NCBI GenBank assembly: GCA_039707655.1
Contig: CM077667.1
Location: 158,576,642 to 158,640,641 of the forward strand
DNA length: 64,000 nucleotides
From: Elymus sibiricus
Lineage: Eukaryota; Streptophyta; Magnoliopsida; Poales; Poaceae
Reading direction: 5' to 3'
The notes beneath the pieces were generated by a model. It did no database searches and was not told the origin of the DNA. It was given only the letters and a program-made list of their open reading frames with translations. Shown piece after piece: positions 44,312 to 55,942 of this stretch (the stretch's first letter is position 1; each line of letters opens with the position of its first letter). A program made the translations under genes and the position numbers.

Positions 44312-47150
44312 ACTCTCCTCCACTTACAAGAGATCTCGACCCGAGATCTTAGAATGAAAAGGGAAAGAGAAAGAGAAGAGGAAGAGGTAAAACTTAGTTG
44401 CTTCTTTGACAAACGAGTGAAACCAATGAAACATGAAGGTTGCACAGAGATGAAGAATGACATGAGGAACAAGCAAGAATTCACAAGAAATTTCGGCAGC
44501 ACTTCGGTAGAAAGAGAAGCTAACATGATACGATGGAATAAACATGAAACGATGACACAACACTCCGGTTAAATGGATAAACAAGGAAAAGAATATGATC
44601 TTGACAAAACAAGATAATAGATTGGATAGAGCCACATCACATTGCCTCCGGAACAAGGAAGAAGCTAGATCATTGAAAGGAAAAGAACGGAGAAGAAAAT
44701 GACAACTTCTACCATAATTGAATTTGAAAAGCATCCTTGGAAAGAAGGATTGAACGAAGTTGTTGGAAAATCATCTTATGGAAAACATCCCAAAATTATG
44801 AGGTGACAACCGGCCACTAAACCGAACAATTGATAGATTGGGAGCAACACGAGAGGCAAAACTTCTTACATCGAGAGTATAAGAGAAAACTTGTATCATT
44901 GACAAACACCATGATAGCAACAATCTTTAGGAAGTGCTTTAGGTGAAATCCAATCCAAGATAACTCCAAAGAAGCGAAATGGGTTTAGATATCTCATTCT
45001 TGATAATTCTCTTCGAGACTCCTCATGAATCAAGAATGCTATAATACCATCTCAAAGATAAGGGGAGAAGAATTGCACCTGAAATGCAATATAAAGAATA
45101 CTTGAGCTACTCCAACAAGAATATTGAAGAACACTTTGAGAAGGAATTAAATCCTTGAAGAACCACCATGAGGACCTCCGTATACGAAAGAATGATCAAC
45201 AGAAATGAAGGTTGAAAAGGATAGATTATGACATTGCAAGATTTAGATGAAGCTTCGCGATGAGATACTTGAGAAAACTTGAAACTCCGGAAAAGAGAAG
45301 ATGAAACACTTAGAACCAAGAATTTGACATCATGAACAACTCCGAAAGAAGGATTGAAATCAATTGATGAAACAAGAATAAGAATTATGTTACGCTTATC
45401 CTTCACCAAGTTAAATTGATGACAAACAACGAATTTAGCATACTACTTATTCTTCTGGAAAGATTGAAGAGGGATATGAGCACAAACTTGAAGAAGTCTT
45501 GAATGAACCACTGGTGAGAATTTGGAACGAATGAGGATTATTTTAATGACTGAACGAAGTATCGGAATAATTGAGATACAAATGAAGAGACAACAATTGA
45601 GAAGAATTGGAGAAAGAAAGCTAAAAGCTGAGAACGAAGAATTCTTCTGAAATGATGGCCTTCGGAGGATCAAGAATGAAAACAACTATGAAAATCTCCG
45701 GATAGATATGGAAAGAATTACTCATGATCGAAAACAATTTGAGAGGATAGCACGAAGCTGAGATGACAAATCTTCGAAAGAATGGAGAAAGATTTAAGAG
45801 AAACTCTTCTTTGTCTTCAAGGCAAAGAATGATGGTGAGAAACACCACCAAGAATTACTAAGACACTCCGGGATAATGAATAAGGAAAGGTTGAACCAAT
45901 GATGAAACTGATTTAGAAGCGATCTTCGATAAGTAATATGACTGATGAATTTCATTCTTACGTCATATTGAAAAGAACTTGAGGACATCTCCGGAAAGAT
46001 TAGAAGAGCCAGGTAAGATCCTGGGGAAAACCTGTGGGTTATGAGCCCACTCAAAGAGAACACCGTTGAAACGAATGCTTAGAAAGAGAGATTGCACCCG
46101 TACAAATTGAAAACTTGATGAGTTGAGAACCTCGAAGTAGTTGAAAAGATTGAATGAAAACACGAATCTCCTGAGATATCTTCACAGAAATCACCGGATA
46201 CAAACGGAAGAAAAGATAGCGGAAGCATTAATGAAAAGAAAGGCACTTGGATGATGATTTAATCATTGAAGAAAAAGGGCGGGAGGGTGGGGAAAAACAA
46301 GGAGCACTTGGGACGGATGAGACGAACTCCGGAAAGAAATACGAGGGTTGATCTTGCAAATATTGGAAAGGATTGAATTATCTTGATGAGAAACACACCG
46401 GTTAGGAAAAATATGAAATCACCACTTGACATCGAAGCAACTCGAATTACCATACTCCAAAACAACACAAAGGGTGAGGCTTGAGAATTAAGCCGGAAAC
46501 AAATACATAACCCATTATGCATTCGTTGGAAGGATAATCCTAGGTAACTACTTGAATTCCCACCTAAGAATTTCCGAAGTCTATGTTGTTTATGCGATTC
46601 GGGTTGCGGACCCAGGAACGTACCCAAGGTAATCAGCTACAACTGCACCCGCAACCTTCCACACCATAAACCAAGAAACTCCGCAAACTCGTCTACCTCA
46701 GACACTCGAAAACACAACGATACTAAACATGGCAGTACCCTGGACGCTCTCCCCAGTACTGGGTGACTCCAAACTTATCTCGCCATGAAAAGTATTGAAA
46801 CAATTACGAACATCCTCTGTCCTGAGATACTAAGAAAACTGAATGATAACGATGTGCAAAAATCCCTCGGAGCTCTACTCCTCGATAACAGGAGGCACCA
46901 AGACAGAATTCCTTCACATCGGCATCATATGGTTTCCAAAATACCCGCGTGGTCCTAAAAAATTTTGAGCGAGAAGAGGAGTAGAATTAAAATTCCTAAG
47001 TCGAATACCTCACCAGAGTATAGAAGAGGAGTAAAAGAATCCTACTCTCCGATAGAACTAGACTCAAAATAGTTTTTCACTAGACTCGACTCGGCCAAGT
47101 TCGATCAATCAAGGGGGCTCCTAGGTCGGTACAGGCTCTGATACCAACTT
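44312..47150 (-). other. LARD internal domain, noncoding
   Basis: Polypurine tract beside the left LTR: minus strand AAGTGGAGGAGAGT (44325-44312). PBS beside the right LTR: minus strand TGGTATCAGAGC (47147-47136), initiator tRNA-Met type, three bases from the LTR. The plus strand is strongly purine-rich (many gaaagaagaattgaa phrases). Minus-strand open frames up to 136 codons show no gag, protease or polymerase motif. As in other LARDs, mobilisation would need proteins from another element. Confidence 0.85.
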
Positions 47151-49914
47151 GTCACGCCCAAGATGCAATCCTATCCTTATTTTGGCACGAGGACCTCGAC
47201 AGGGATAGAAGCGCATCTCGTCGTTTCGCAAGAATGGATATCATTACAAGTACATGTAAAGAAGAGATGAGTATATGGAATTGGCTTACACTCGCTACAA
47301 GCTACATCAATATCACATCAATACAACAACATATGCAAACATCATACAGAAGAGCAGGGTCCGACTACGGACGAAAACAAACGATAAAATGACATCCATC
47401 CTTGCTATCCCAGGCTGCCGCCTGGAGCCCATCCTAGATCGATGAAGAAGAAGAAGAAGAACTCCAAATCAAACAAAGCATCGCGCTCACGTCATATCAT
47501 CGCATTACATGTACCTGCAACTGTTTTTGTAGTAATCTGTGAGCCACGGGGACTCAGCAATCTCATTTCCAAGGGTAACAAGACTATTAAAGCTTAATGA
47601 GTGAGATATGGTTAAGTGGTGAGGCTGCAGCAAGCACTAAGCATTTATTTAAGTGTCTAACTTACGAGTACAAGAATAAAGAGGGATGATTGTCGAATAA
47701 ACGAACGTGAACTATTAATGATCTCTAAGAGATCCTGAACACCTACTTACGAACAAACATAACCCCACCGTGTTCTCTCTCGGATAAGGACTCACGAGAA
47801 GAGACAGTCACGATTACGCACACGGTTGGTGTATTTTATTTGAGTTTACTTTAAGTTTGCTATGACCGGGTGTTAAACAAAGTTTCCAAGTTGCCACGTA
47901 ACCGCGGGCACGGCTTTCCGAAAGATTTAACCCTGCAGGGGTGCTCCAACTCATCCATCACAAACTAACCACACGCCGCGGGAATAACCTCGGCCACGAA
48001 TCTCATGATCTTCCTAGGCAATTCCACTGAAAAACCGCAACCTCGAGATAGCCCGAAGTATTATCGGAATTCCTCGCACAAGACGTTCGAGAAAGGTAAA
48101 ACAAGTCCAGCAAGGCCGCCCGGCAGGCCAGGTCCCGATAGGAGCCGCGCATATCTCGTTCTCAGGGCACTACCAGATGAGCAGTACGTACGGTGGCCTG
48201 ATAGAAATCCCCCGAGTTGCCCCGCAAGTGGCTCTGTTTTGGACCAAAACTCATGAGGAGCACTGGCCCGGGTTGTTGATTAATTATCCGCGGGTGCCGG
48301 CGGGTCCCTATGCATTTTATTAGTTATTAGGCAAATGTAGTACCAATGTTGGGCCTTGCCAGACAAGTTTTATCCTAAAACAAAAATCAAGGGGGTCCAC
48401 ATAACAACCCCGAGCATGTTAGGAGCGCTCAATTATGGAACATAACACCGGTTCACAAGTAACTAGGGGCGGCAAGAGTGGAACAAAACACCGAGCAAAA
48501 GGCCAAGCCTTCCACCCTTTACCAAGTATATATGTGCATTAAATTAAATAGCAATAATATTGTGATATAACAAAAGGATATCCATGTTAACACATGGAAC
48601 GACTGCACCTGCAACTAGCAACGCTATAAGAAAGGCTGAGCAGGCGGTAACATAGCCAAACAATGTTTGCTGGGATGTGGAGGGGTTAGAGGCTTTTCAT
48701 GGCAATTTGGGAGGCTTGACATACAAGTGGTAGGTAGCGAGACCGCGATAGAAACGAGACATCTAGCATGGCAATGATAGTAATGGTATCCAGGAAAATG
48801 ATCATCTTGCCTGAGATCCCGCTTGGAAGAATATCGAGTCCATGAAGAAGACGAGCCAACGTAGTCGAACGAATCCTCACACTCCGAACGCTTTCGGAAC
48901 TCTATCGAGAAGAAGCAATCCGAAAACAACAATCAACACACGAGAACACCACAACATATGCATGACATAATGCGCAAACAAATATTATGCATGTCCGGTT
49001 TAAATATGCAAGGCATGACAATCACAACAATCAAATACTACACATTAAGTGAAGCTCAATATGCAACGAGCTGCATATTGACGAAACTCCACATTGAATA
49101 TTTAGTCCACTCTCGTTTATTTACACATCAAGTTTAAATGTTGTTAACATGGCAAGAGGTGAAGCATAAGTAAACTACACATCTAGGCAAGCTTAAATGA
49201 GGCCGGAAACAACATATACTATTTCCAAAATGACCCCACATGCAATTTATAAATTTGGTCCAGATCTGTCCTAAGCATATTTTATATTTATTAAACAGGA
49301 AATAAAGTGTGCCATGAGATTCTACACGTTTTTCTAGTCAAGTTACATATGTGGATCATTTTAAACGAAGCTATGGTTAATTAGTTATGATATAAATCAT
49401 TTTGGCATGGCATTTACGCAAATTAATGCAAGCAACAAGTTGAAATATTATTGTCATGGTTGAAAATGGCATATTATTAATCTACACAAAATTCTAGTCA
49501 TTTTTCACACAGGGCATGATTTAATTCGATGCATGAATATTTAATTGTTAACATTTTGAAAACATGACATTTACGGAAAATAAATGAAAACAACAAGTTA
49601 AACATTTTAAACACATGTGAGAGTTGGATATTATGAATCTACATGAAATTCTGAACATTTTCCATATATAAAACATTTTAATACAATGCACGGTTTGAGA
49701 GTTATCAACATATTAAAAACAGTAGCGTTTACTTTTAATATGCAAGATTATATATGATGCAACAAAACTACAGAAAATATATTGATACACTGGGCTGGCT
49801 GTGGTGTATGACCAGTGGGGCCCGTGGTTTAGTCAACTGGCCAGCAAGGACCGGTCAACAGGACGCCGGGACCCAAGTGTCATAGGAACAACAGAATATC
49901 AAAATTCTGGCAAA

Positions 49915-50025
49915 AAATTAGGCCGCATGGGAATTGAACCCAGGACCAAAAAATTAGGCCGCATGGGAATTGAACCCAAGACCTCCAGATGGAAATCTAG
50001 TGCGCTAACCAGCTGGGCTGCATAG
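49915..50025 (-). other. tRNA-like unit 1 in the right LARD LTR, with duplicated 3' half
   Basis: The B-box plus T-run part is directly duplicated: B-boxes at 49976-49966 and 49940-49930, each followed by a T6 terminator-like run. The duplicated unit of about 36 bp covers aaaaaattaggccgcatggg and the following B-box. The rest matches 42457-42527. Confidence 0.6.
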
Positions 50026-50154
50026 GAGCTATGACACATAATGGGTTTTGCTGAACATAAACTATACCTGGGACGCTGACTGAACCAAACTGGGAGTGCA
50101 AAACAGAGTTGGCTGTGTGTGTAAAATAAAAGGAAAAACATGAATGGTAAAAAT

Positions 50155-50228
50155 TTGGAGCGCCTGGGAATTTAACCCTGTACCTCCTGGAGGTGGAAAG
50201 GCAGGATAACCAGAGGGATCGTGTACAC
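50155..50228 (-). other. tRNA-like unit 2 in the right LARD LTR, B-box mutated
   Basis: The plus strand reads ggaatttaacc at 50167-50177, so the B-box has lost its invariant C (GGTTAAATTCC). Otherwise it is the same as unit 2 of the left LTR. Confidence 0.5.
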
Positions 50229-50313
50229 TAGTGATCACAAAGGTTCAAGGCTGTAGATGAAACAGAGACAATACTTGATACTCTGAAAAGCACCCAAAAA
50301 TCTGAAGTAAAAA

Positions 50314-50388
50314 TGGAGCCGTGGGGATTTGATCCCATGACCTCAAGGCTGTAGCACTGCTACGCTAGCCATCTCGGCTGGTGGGTGT
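50314..50388 (-). other. tRNA-like unit 3 in the right LARD LTR
   Basis: Identical in plan to 42820-42893. B-box GGATCAAATCC at 50335-50325 and a T5 run just downstream on the minus strand. Confidence 0.5.
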
Positions 50389-50480
50389 TTGTGCACAAAC
50401 GCAGTGGAATACAAAATAACATCTACCTGCCAAAACGGATCTAAGAAAAAGAACAGAGTTTCAGTTACGGGGAGACTTGC

Positions 50481-51245
50481 TCACATCGGGGAAACGAAGA
50501 GACCGGCGGCCAGCGTGATGAACGGGGCGAGGCGGAGGTCCGACGGACAACGGGAATGGCTGGAACCGAAGGGATCTGGCCGGAGAAGGCCCCGCGGAGG
50601 CGCGTGGGAGATCGGAGCGGCCATGGTTGTTTCCTGAACAAAATCAAAAAAGGCAGAGAGCTGAGCGACGGGAGAGAGAGAGATTACAGAGAGCAGAAGG
50701 AAACATAGGGAGGGGAAGAGAGGGACGGGGCATGGCACTGGCCTGGGCTTCGGGACGCGCGGTTCCATGGCCATGGCGTGGCTGCTGCTGCGGGCACCTG
50801 CGGAGGCGAGCTCCGGCGTGGTAGTGCAGGGATTCATGGCCGGCGGCTCTCCCTGGTACAGCATCAGAGAAAGAGAGCAGGAATTAGGGGAGAGACCTGA
50901 GAGGAAAAGAGAAGGCACGGGGAGCAGCGGCGTGACCTGGTGCTCCGGACGCAAGGTCGAGGGAAGGGAGGCGGAGGCACGGCCGGGTGGCTCGTCGGTG
51001 ACGGCGCGTCTGGTCGGAGGAGAGAGGAGGGCACGAGCACTCGGGCTCGGGCAGAGGAGGCACGCGGTGCGGCTCCGGCGGCTCGCCGGCCGGTGTAGTC
51101 GAGGAGGAGCGGGGGTCGCCGGGTGGTGGACAGGGACGGCGGCGCCCTGGAGCTCGGAGATGAGGCGATGTAGCTGGAGGAGCTCCTCGTGCTCGTCCAT
51201 GGGACAGAGGGAGATGGTTGCGTCGATCCATTCGGGATCGAGCAA
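50481..51245 (-). CDS. 254-aa GC-rich ORF in the right LARD LTR, unknown
   Basis: Same length as its twin at 42987-43751, with several amino-acid substitutions and no indels. Whether the substitutions are mostly silent was not counted. Function unknown; see the left copy for composition and caveats. Confidence 0.3.
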   Translation of the reverse strand: MLDPEWIDATISLCPMDEHEELLQLHRLISELQGAAVPVHHPATPAPPRLHRPASRRSRTACLLCPSPSARALLSPPTRRAVTDEPPGRASASLPSTLRPEHQVTPLLPVPSLFLSGLSPNSCSLSLMLYQGEPPAMNPCTTTPELASAGARSSSHAMAMEPRVPKPRPVPCPVPLFPSLCFLLLSVISLSPVAQLSAFFDFVQETTMAAPISHAPPRGLLRPDPFGSSHSRCPSDLRLAPFITLAAGLFVSPM

Positions 51246-51819
51246 GAGGCCGGAGGCTGCGGGGTTGGTCGGGCACGGAAAGAGAGGAGGTGGGTGACGA
51301 CGCGAGGAGGATTGATGGATTGGATAGGCTAGGGCTAGGGTTTAGACAGATATATATACCGATGTGGGATTAGGCTAGGGGCTATCTCGACCCTCCGATT
51401 TAGATCGGATGGTCGATATAAATAGGTTAGGAAGTCCAATTAAAACACCGATGATGGTTTGGGGTATTTGGGGTTGATCCGGACCCAATGGTCACGGTCG
51501 GCGATTTGTGTTCGAGGAAGCTATCGGACGCACGTGAAGGGTTTGTGCACTGTGTAGAGGGGCTAGGCAATTAGGAAGAGAGGGAAGACGCGGGCGCGTG
51601 CATGTGTGGTTGGTCTCGAAACGGTCGTCGACGAAAACGGAGAGAACCGGCAACTAATAACGGATGCAAGTTTTAAAAAAAATGACGGCGGCAGAGCACC
51701 GATGCTATGCAGATGATGCGAATGATGCGAAGATGAATGCGACAAACAAATGAATCAGACGACGAGAATGGAATAAAACGGGATTCTTCTGGAGCGTCAG
51801 TCCCGGGCTGTTACACAGT

Positions 51820-53940
51820 ATGTCTGATGCTGAGGACAGTGAGAACAACTTCAGAGAGCAGAGTGTTGAGTTGGATTCAGGCACTAGTCCTGAGTCTAGT
51901 TCCTCTTCAGATCCAGGCACCCCCAGTTCTCATGGGTTGCCCAAGGCTGCTACTAGGGCCAGGAAGAAGCTGAATTCTGATAAAGAGGATTCGGATTTTG
52001 TGCCAGAGGAAATTCTTGCCAAGAAGCAAGAGAAAGCTGTCAAGAAGTCTGCTAATGAAGCCACATCTTCCAGAAGGACTGTCAGCAAGGTATATGCTAG
52101 CTCTAAGGCTATGAGAGCACCTGAGAGTGTGAGGGCAACTATGGCTCTTCACCTTGAGTCACCCCCAAGGAAATCTATGCCTAAGAAGGCAGGAGAGAAG
52201 AAGGCCAGGAAGAGGATTGTCTATGTCACTAGTAGGCAAACTTCCATGTATGAGGACCCTGAGGAGGCTGCTGGTGCTGCTGCTGAGGAGGAGGAAGAGC
52301 AGGTTGTCAAGGCCCCTCCCAAGAAGAAGCAAAAGAATCTTATGGCAGATGCTATGCCAAAGACTGGCACATCCAAGAGCACCAAGTCTGCCCCCAAGAA
52401 GGCTGCTGCTGAGAAACCCAAGAGGACATCCAGGCATATTCCAGCTTCTGAGAAGAACAAAGGGACTACCTCTAGAGTTGAGGATGAGGATGCCATGTCT
52501 ACCTTGATGAAGCTTAGACCACACCTTCCTGAACATAATGCCAGCCATCTACTTGCTGAAGACATGAAGAAGAGGAAGGATTCTGGTTTGAGGGCATGGA
52601 GAGTTGTTGATCCATATGCCCAAAGGAGAAAGACAGCTGTGGACTACAGATTCTACACCAAGGAGCAACAGGATTTCTATGAGACTGTGCTGCTTGACAA
52701 GAGTCCAGCTGTGAGTGACATGCGATATGTTGACTGGAAGTACATCAAGGAGAATGAAGATTTCTTTCCAAATGTTCAAGACAACTTTCACTGCATTGGC
52801 TTGGATGAGTTTGTTGGCAAAGAGTTTACAGCATGGAATGATGAGATGATCATACAATTCTACTCCATTGCTCACTTCTATGGAGATGGTAGAATTGTAT
52901 GGATGACTGAAGGAGCTAGATACGAGTCTATTATTGATGATTGGGCTGCCATCTTAGGAGTCCCAGAGGTGCAGGATGGTGACTTGGATGTCTACTCTGA
53001 ATCCGAGGAGAGCCATGATGCTATGAAGGACATGTACAATGCTATCCCTGCTGCTAACTTGAAATCTCACAAGTTAGGTTCTATCTACTCCCTCCAGGCT
53101 GGCCTCCGCACCATGAACACCATTTTGAGGCATACATTGATGCCCAAGTCAGGAGATGAGAAGATGATCCGAGGCTACTCCATCAACATGTTGATCCATC
53201 TTGACAGACACACTAGGATTAGAGTTATGGATTTGATAGTAGAGACAGTGAAGAGGGTTGCTGCTGATCAGAAGCGCTCATGCTGCTATGCACCCTATAT
53301 CCAGATGCTCATCAACTCCAAGCTGGAGAAGCACATCTTTGCTCTGGACAGACCCCACTTGCCCCTACAGCCAGATTTAGAGAACAACGTTGTGGTGATG
53401 GACCCAGATCATCCCACATCAGCTGCAGCTCAAGCACAGGCAGAGGCAGCTAGAGCCACTAGTGATCAAGTCCCTAGATCCAGGAACGAGCAAATGGATC
53501 TCTTGATCTCATCAGTTCAAGGCATGCAGAAGGACATTAAGGACATTCTGAACAATCAAAACAGTCTTGTCAGGATCTTCGAGAACAGGATCAAGACCCT
53601 TAATGACAAGGTAGATGGACTGACCAAGACAGTCAATGAGCTTAAGAAGGAAGTTGACTCTGTGCCTCTTCCTCACTCTTCAGATGATGATGATGATGAG
53701 GATGACTCACCTCTCAGGCCAGGCACACACTTCACTACCCAGGCCAGATCAGCCACAGTGCCAACTCCAGATTTGAGGCCCTCTTCATCAGCACCTGCTA
53801 CTGTCACCTCAGCTCCATCAGCTCCAGTTCCTCCAGTTGCCACTCCAACTCCATCCAGGACATCAGCAGAGATCTTCGCCGACGCAGTTCTCTCGACTCC
53901 TTCATCAACAACCGAAGGAGTTCAGCCCAAGAACGTTTAG
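51820..53940 (+). CDS. Second ORF (706 aa) of the pol-less Copia element
   Basis: Uninterrupted from ATG at 51820 to TAG at 53938. Residues 1-220 are charged and Lys-rich with nuclear-localisation-like clusters (KKAGEKKARKR, PPKKKQKN). Residues about 270-480 form an aromatic-rich globular region (DFYETVLLDKS, FHCIGLDEFVGKEF, IVWMTEGARYESIIDDWAAILG) resembling the 'putative plant transposon protein' domain as I remember it. A coiled coil is at 555-610, then DDDDDEDD, and a Pro/Ser/Thr-rich tail. There is no membrane segment. The ATG overlaps the LARD target duplicate yet is intact. It likely depends on its own promoter (38866-39672). Function is not known. Confidence 0.75.
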   Translation: MSDAEDSENNFREQSVELDSGTSPESSSSSDPGTPSSHGLPKAATRARKKLNSDKEDSDFVPEEILAKKQEKAVKKSANEATSSRRTVSKVYASSKAMRAPESVRATMALHLESPPRKSMPKKAGEKKARKRIVYVTSRQTSMYEDPEEAAGAAAEEEEEQVVKAPPKKKQKNLMADAMPKTGTSKSTKSAPKKAAAEKPKRTSRHIPASEKNKGTTSRVEDEDAMSTLMKLRPHLPEHNASHLLAEDMKKRKDSGLRAWRVVDPYAQRRKTAVDYRFYTKEQQDFYETVLLDKSPAVSDMRYVDWKYIKENEDFFPNVQDNFHCIGLDEFVGKEFTAWNDEMIIQFYSIAHFYGDGRIVWMTEGARYESIIDDWAAILGVPEVQDGDLDVYSESEESHDAMKDMYNAIPAANLKSHKLGSIYSLQAGLRTMNTILRHTLMPKSGDEKMIRGYSINMLIHLDRHTRIRVMDLIVETVKRVAADQKRSCCYAPYIQMLINSKLEKHIFALDRPHLPLQPDLENNVVVMDPDHPTSAAAQAQAEAARATSDQVPRSRNEQMDLLISSVQGMQKDIKDILNNQNSLVRIFENRIKTLNDKVDGLTKTVNELKKEVDSVPLPHSSDDDDDEDDSPLRPGTHFTTQARSATVPTPDLRPSSSAPATVTSAPSAPVPPVATPTPSRTSAEIFADAVLSTPSSTTEGVQPKNV

Positions 53941-54420
53941 CTATATATCTTTGAACTTTTTGGTAACTTGTTGCCAAAGGGGAAGAAGTGTATATAGATC
54001 TTTAGGCTTCGAGTGAGAGAGCGTTTGGTTTTATCGCTTTTTCAAAACTTTTAGTCTTTTGGTTGCTTGTGTTAAACGTTTGTTGGTGTTTTGATCATAC
54101 GCTTAATGTGTGCTGCTACCATTTCCTATCATTATGCTACTTATGAGATGATCTTTCACCTTTGCTTGAATGTGTTGTGCTATGATATTAACTCTTATTA
54201 CTCTCGCACACCACCAAGATGTATGTGACATGGAAGAAGTGTCCCATGTACCTAATCGATTGTGCATTTGCATTCAAACGCAAACTTTAAAATAATGCAC
54301 AAATCTAGGGGGAGCTCTTGCTTATCACATACTTCTCAAAGCGATGATTATATTCATTAATTATATCATTGTCGAAGCTTTGATCTATATGTTGTCATCA
54401 ATTACCAAAAATGGGGAGAT
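53941..54420 (+). other. 3' noncoding end of the pol-less Copia element
   Basis: Ends in the polypurine tract AAAAATGGGGAGAT at 54407-54420 directly before the 3' LTR. No ORF supported. Confidence 0.8.
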
Positions 54421-55942
54421 TGAAAGCACATTTGCTCCCTTGGTGGTTTTGGTAATTAATAACAACATATAAGTCATTGGACTAATGTTTCCACTAAGTA
54501 TATTTCAGGAAAAGTTCAATGATAGGGTTGGCAAAAGGATTGTGGAGATTGTGAAAATACCCCAAGATGCAAGGAAATGGATTGGCAAAGCTTCAAGCAA
54601 GAGGACTCTACATTTTACTTTGTGAGAAATTACTTTGAGTCCATAGGAAAGCCAATACTATTAAAAGGGGGTAAGGTACTGTTGGTGAACAAAATGCTCA
54701 TATGTGCACAAGTGATAGTCACCAAAAACACCCATAAGCTCTTCCACAAAATTCTGTCCAAAGTCAAATATCCAAAATCGGTGCAACCAACACTTTCCAT
54801 TCGGTGCCACCGATTCCCATACTCAGACAGACCTAAGCCAAACCCTAGCCTTTCGGTGCAACCGATTCTGCTTTGGTGCCACCGAGTTTGGGTTGCCAAC
54901 TTTCTATTACGCAGTTTCACAATATCGGTACCACCGAGATTGTTGGATCGGCGTCACCGAGAATGGGCAATCTGACCGTTGGTCACCTTATCGGTGCAAC
55001 CGAGTTTCATATATCGGTCTCACCGAGATTCAAAAGTTACTGCCTTTTGATCACTTCGGTACCACCGAGATTAACACATCGGTGTCACCGAGTTGGTCAT
55101 TTTGTGTGTAACGGTTGGATTTTTGGAGATGCCTATATATACCCCTTCACCACCACCTACTCGAAAGAGAAGCACTCAGAACTATTCCATACTTGCCCCC
55201 ATCCAGTTTTCTGAGAGAGAGCCACCTACTCATGTGTTGAGATCATGCTATTCCATTGCAACCATATGAATCTTGATCTCTAGCCTCCCCAAGTTGCTTT
55301 CCACCAATCCCATCTCTTCCACCAAGCCAAATCTGTGAGAGAGTGATTGTGTGTTGAGGAGTCTATCATCTTGAAGCACAAGATCAAGGAGTTCATCGAC
55401 ATTGCCAAGCCTATTACCTTTTGGAGGGTGGTGCCTCCTAAATTGGTTAGGTGTCGCTTGGGAGCCTCCTACTTCGTGTTGTGGAGTTGAACCAAGAAGT
55501 TTGTAAGGGCAAGGAGATCGCCTACTTCGTGAAGATCTACCCACAGTGAGGCTAGTCCTTCGTGGACGGAAGCCGTTATGGAATAGTCAAGGTTGCTACT
55601 TCGTGGACCCTTATGGGTGGAGCCCTCCGTGGACTCTCGCGACCGTTACTCTCCGTGGGTTGAAGACTCCATAAACATGGACGTACGATAGCACCACCTA
55701 TAGGAACCACGGGAAAAATCATCGTGTCTACAATTGCGTTTGATCTTCCAACCCTTCCTTTCTACTCATGCTTGTTGTTACTTTTCGCTGCTATACTCTT
55801 AGACATGCATGTGTTGGGTGTACTTGACTTGCCATGAATGTTAAAATCTGCCAACACTAAAAATTCGGAAAAGGTAGAAATTTTATTTGGTCAAGTAGTC
55901 TAATCACCCCCCCCCCCCTCTAGACATACTTTCGGTCCTACA
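54421..55942 (+). repeat. 3' LTR of the pol-less Copia element
   Basis: Same ends as the 5' LTR. TATA at 55133-55141 and palindrome array at 54778-55093. The poly-C run near the end is 2-3 bases longer (55907-55918). Followed by the target duplicate CTAAG. Confidence 0.95.

Larger units (their letters stand above)
39680..51815 (-). mobile_element. LARD (large non-autonomous LTR retrotransposon), minus strand
   Basis: Perfect duplication CAGTA (39675-39679, 51816-51820). LTRs of 4632 and 4665 bp and an internal domain of 2839 bp without any gag or pol. On the minus strand the LTR starts TGTAACAGCCCGGG and ends GGGCGTGACA or GGGTGTGACA. PBS beside the right LTR and polypurine tract beside the left LTR fix the orientation. 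LTRs of about 4.5 kb with a short noncoding interior match the LARD class described in barley and relatives (e.g. Sukkula); the exact family is not verified. Confidence 0.93.
47151..51815 (-). repeat. 5' LTR of the LARD (right copy)
   Basis: Same organisation as the left copy: TATA at 51360-51350, 254-codon frame 51245-50481, tRNA-like units in the same order. Distinguishing changes include a 36-bp direct duplication inside unit 1 and a mutated B-box in unit 2. Confidence 0.95.
34221..55942 (+). mobile_element. Non-autonomous Copia element with gag and a second ORF
   Basis: Perfect 5-bp duplication CTAAG (34216-34220, 55943-55947). LTRs of 1519 and 1522 bp with ends TGAAAGCACA and GGTCCTACA, a tRNA-iMet-type PBS, a Copia gag and a 706-codon second ORF. 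There is no protease, integrase, RT or RNase H. The LARD at 39680-51815 is nested within it, so the element proper is about 9.6 kb. The gag type and long second ORF suggest the SIRE/Maximus side of Copia; the family name is not assigned. Confidence 0.93.

Noticed and set aside
52159..52565. Minus-strand ORFs inside the 706-codon ORF
   Set aside because: Antisense shadows of a Lys/Glu-rich coding region.
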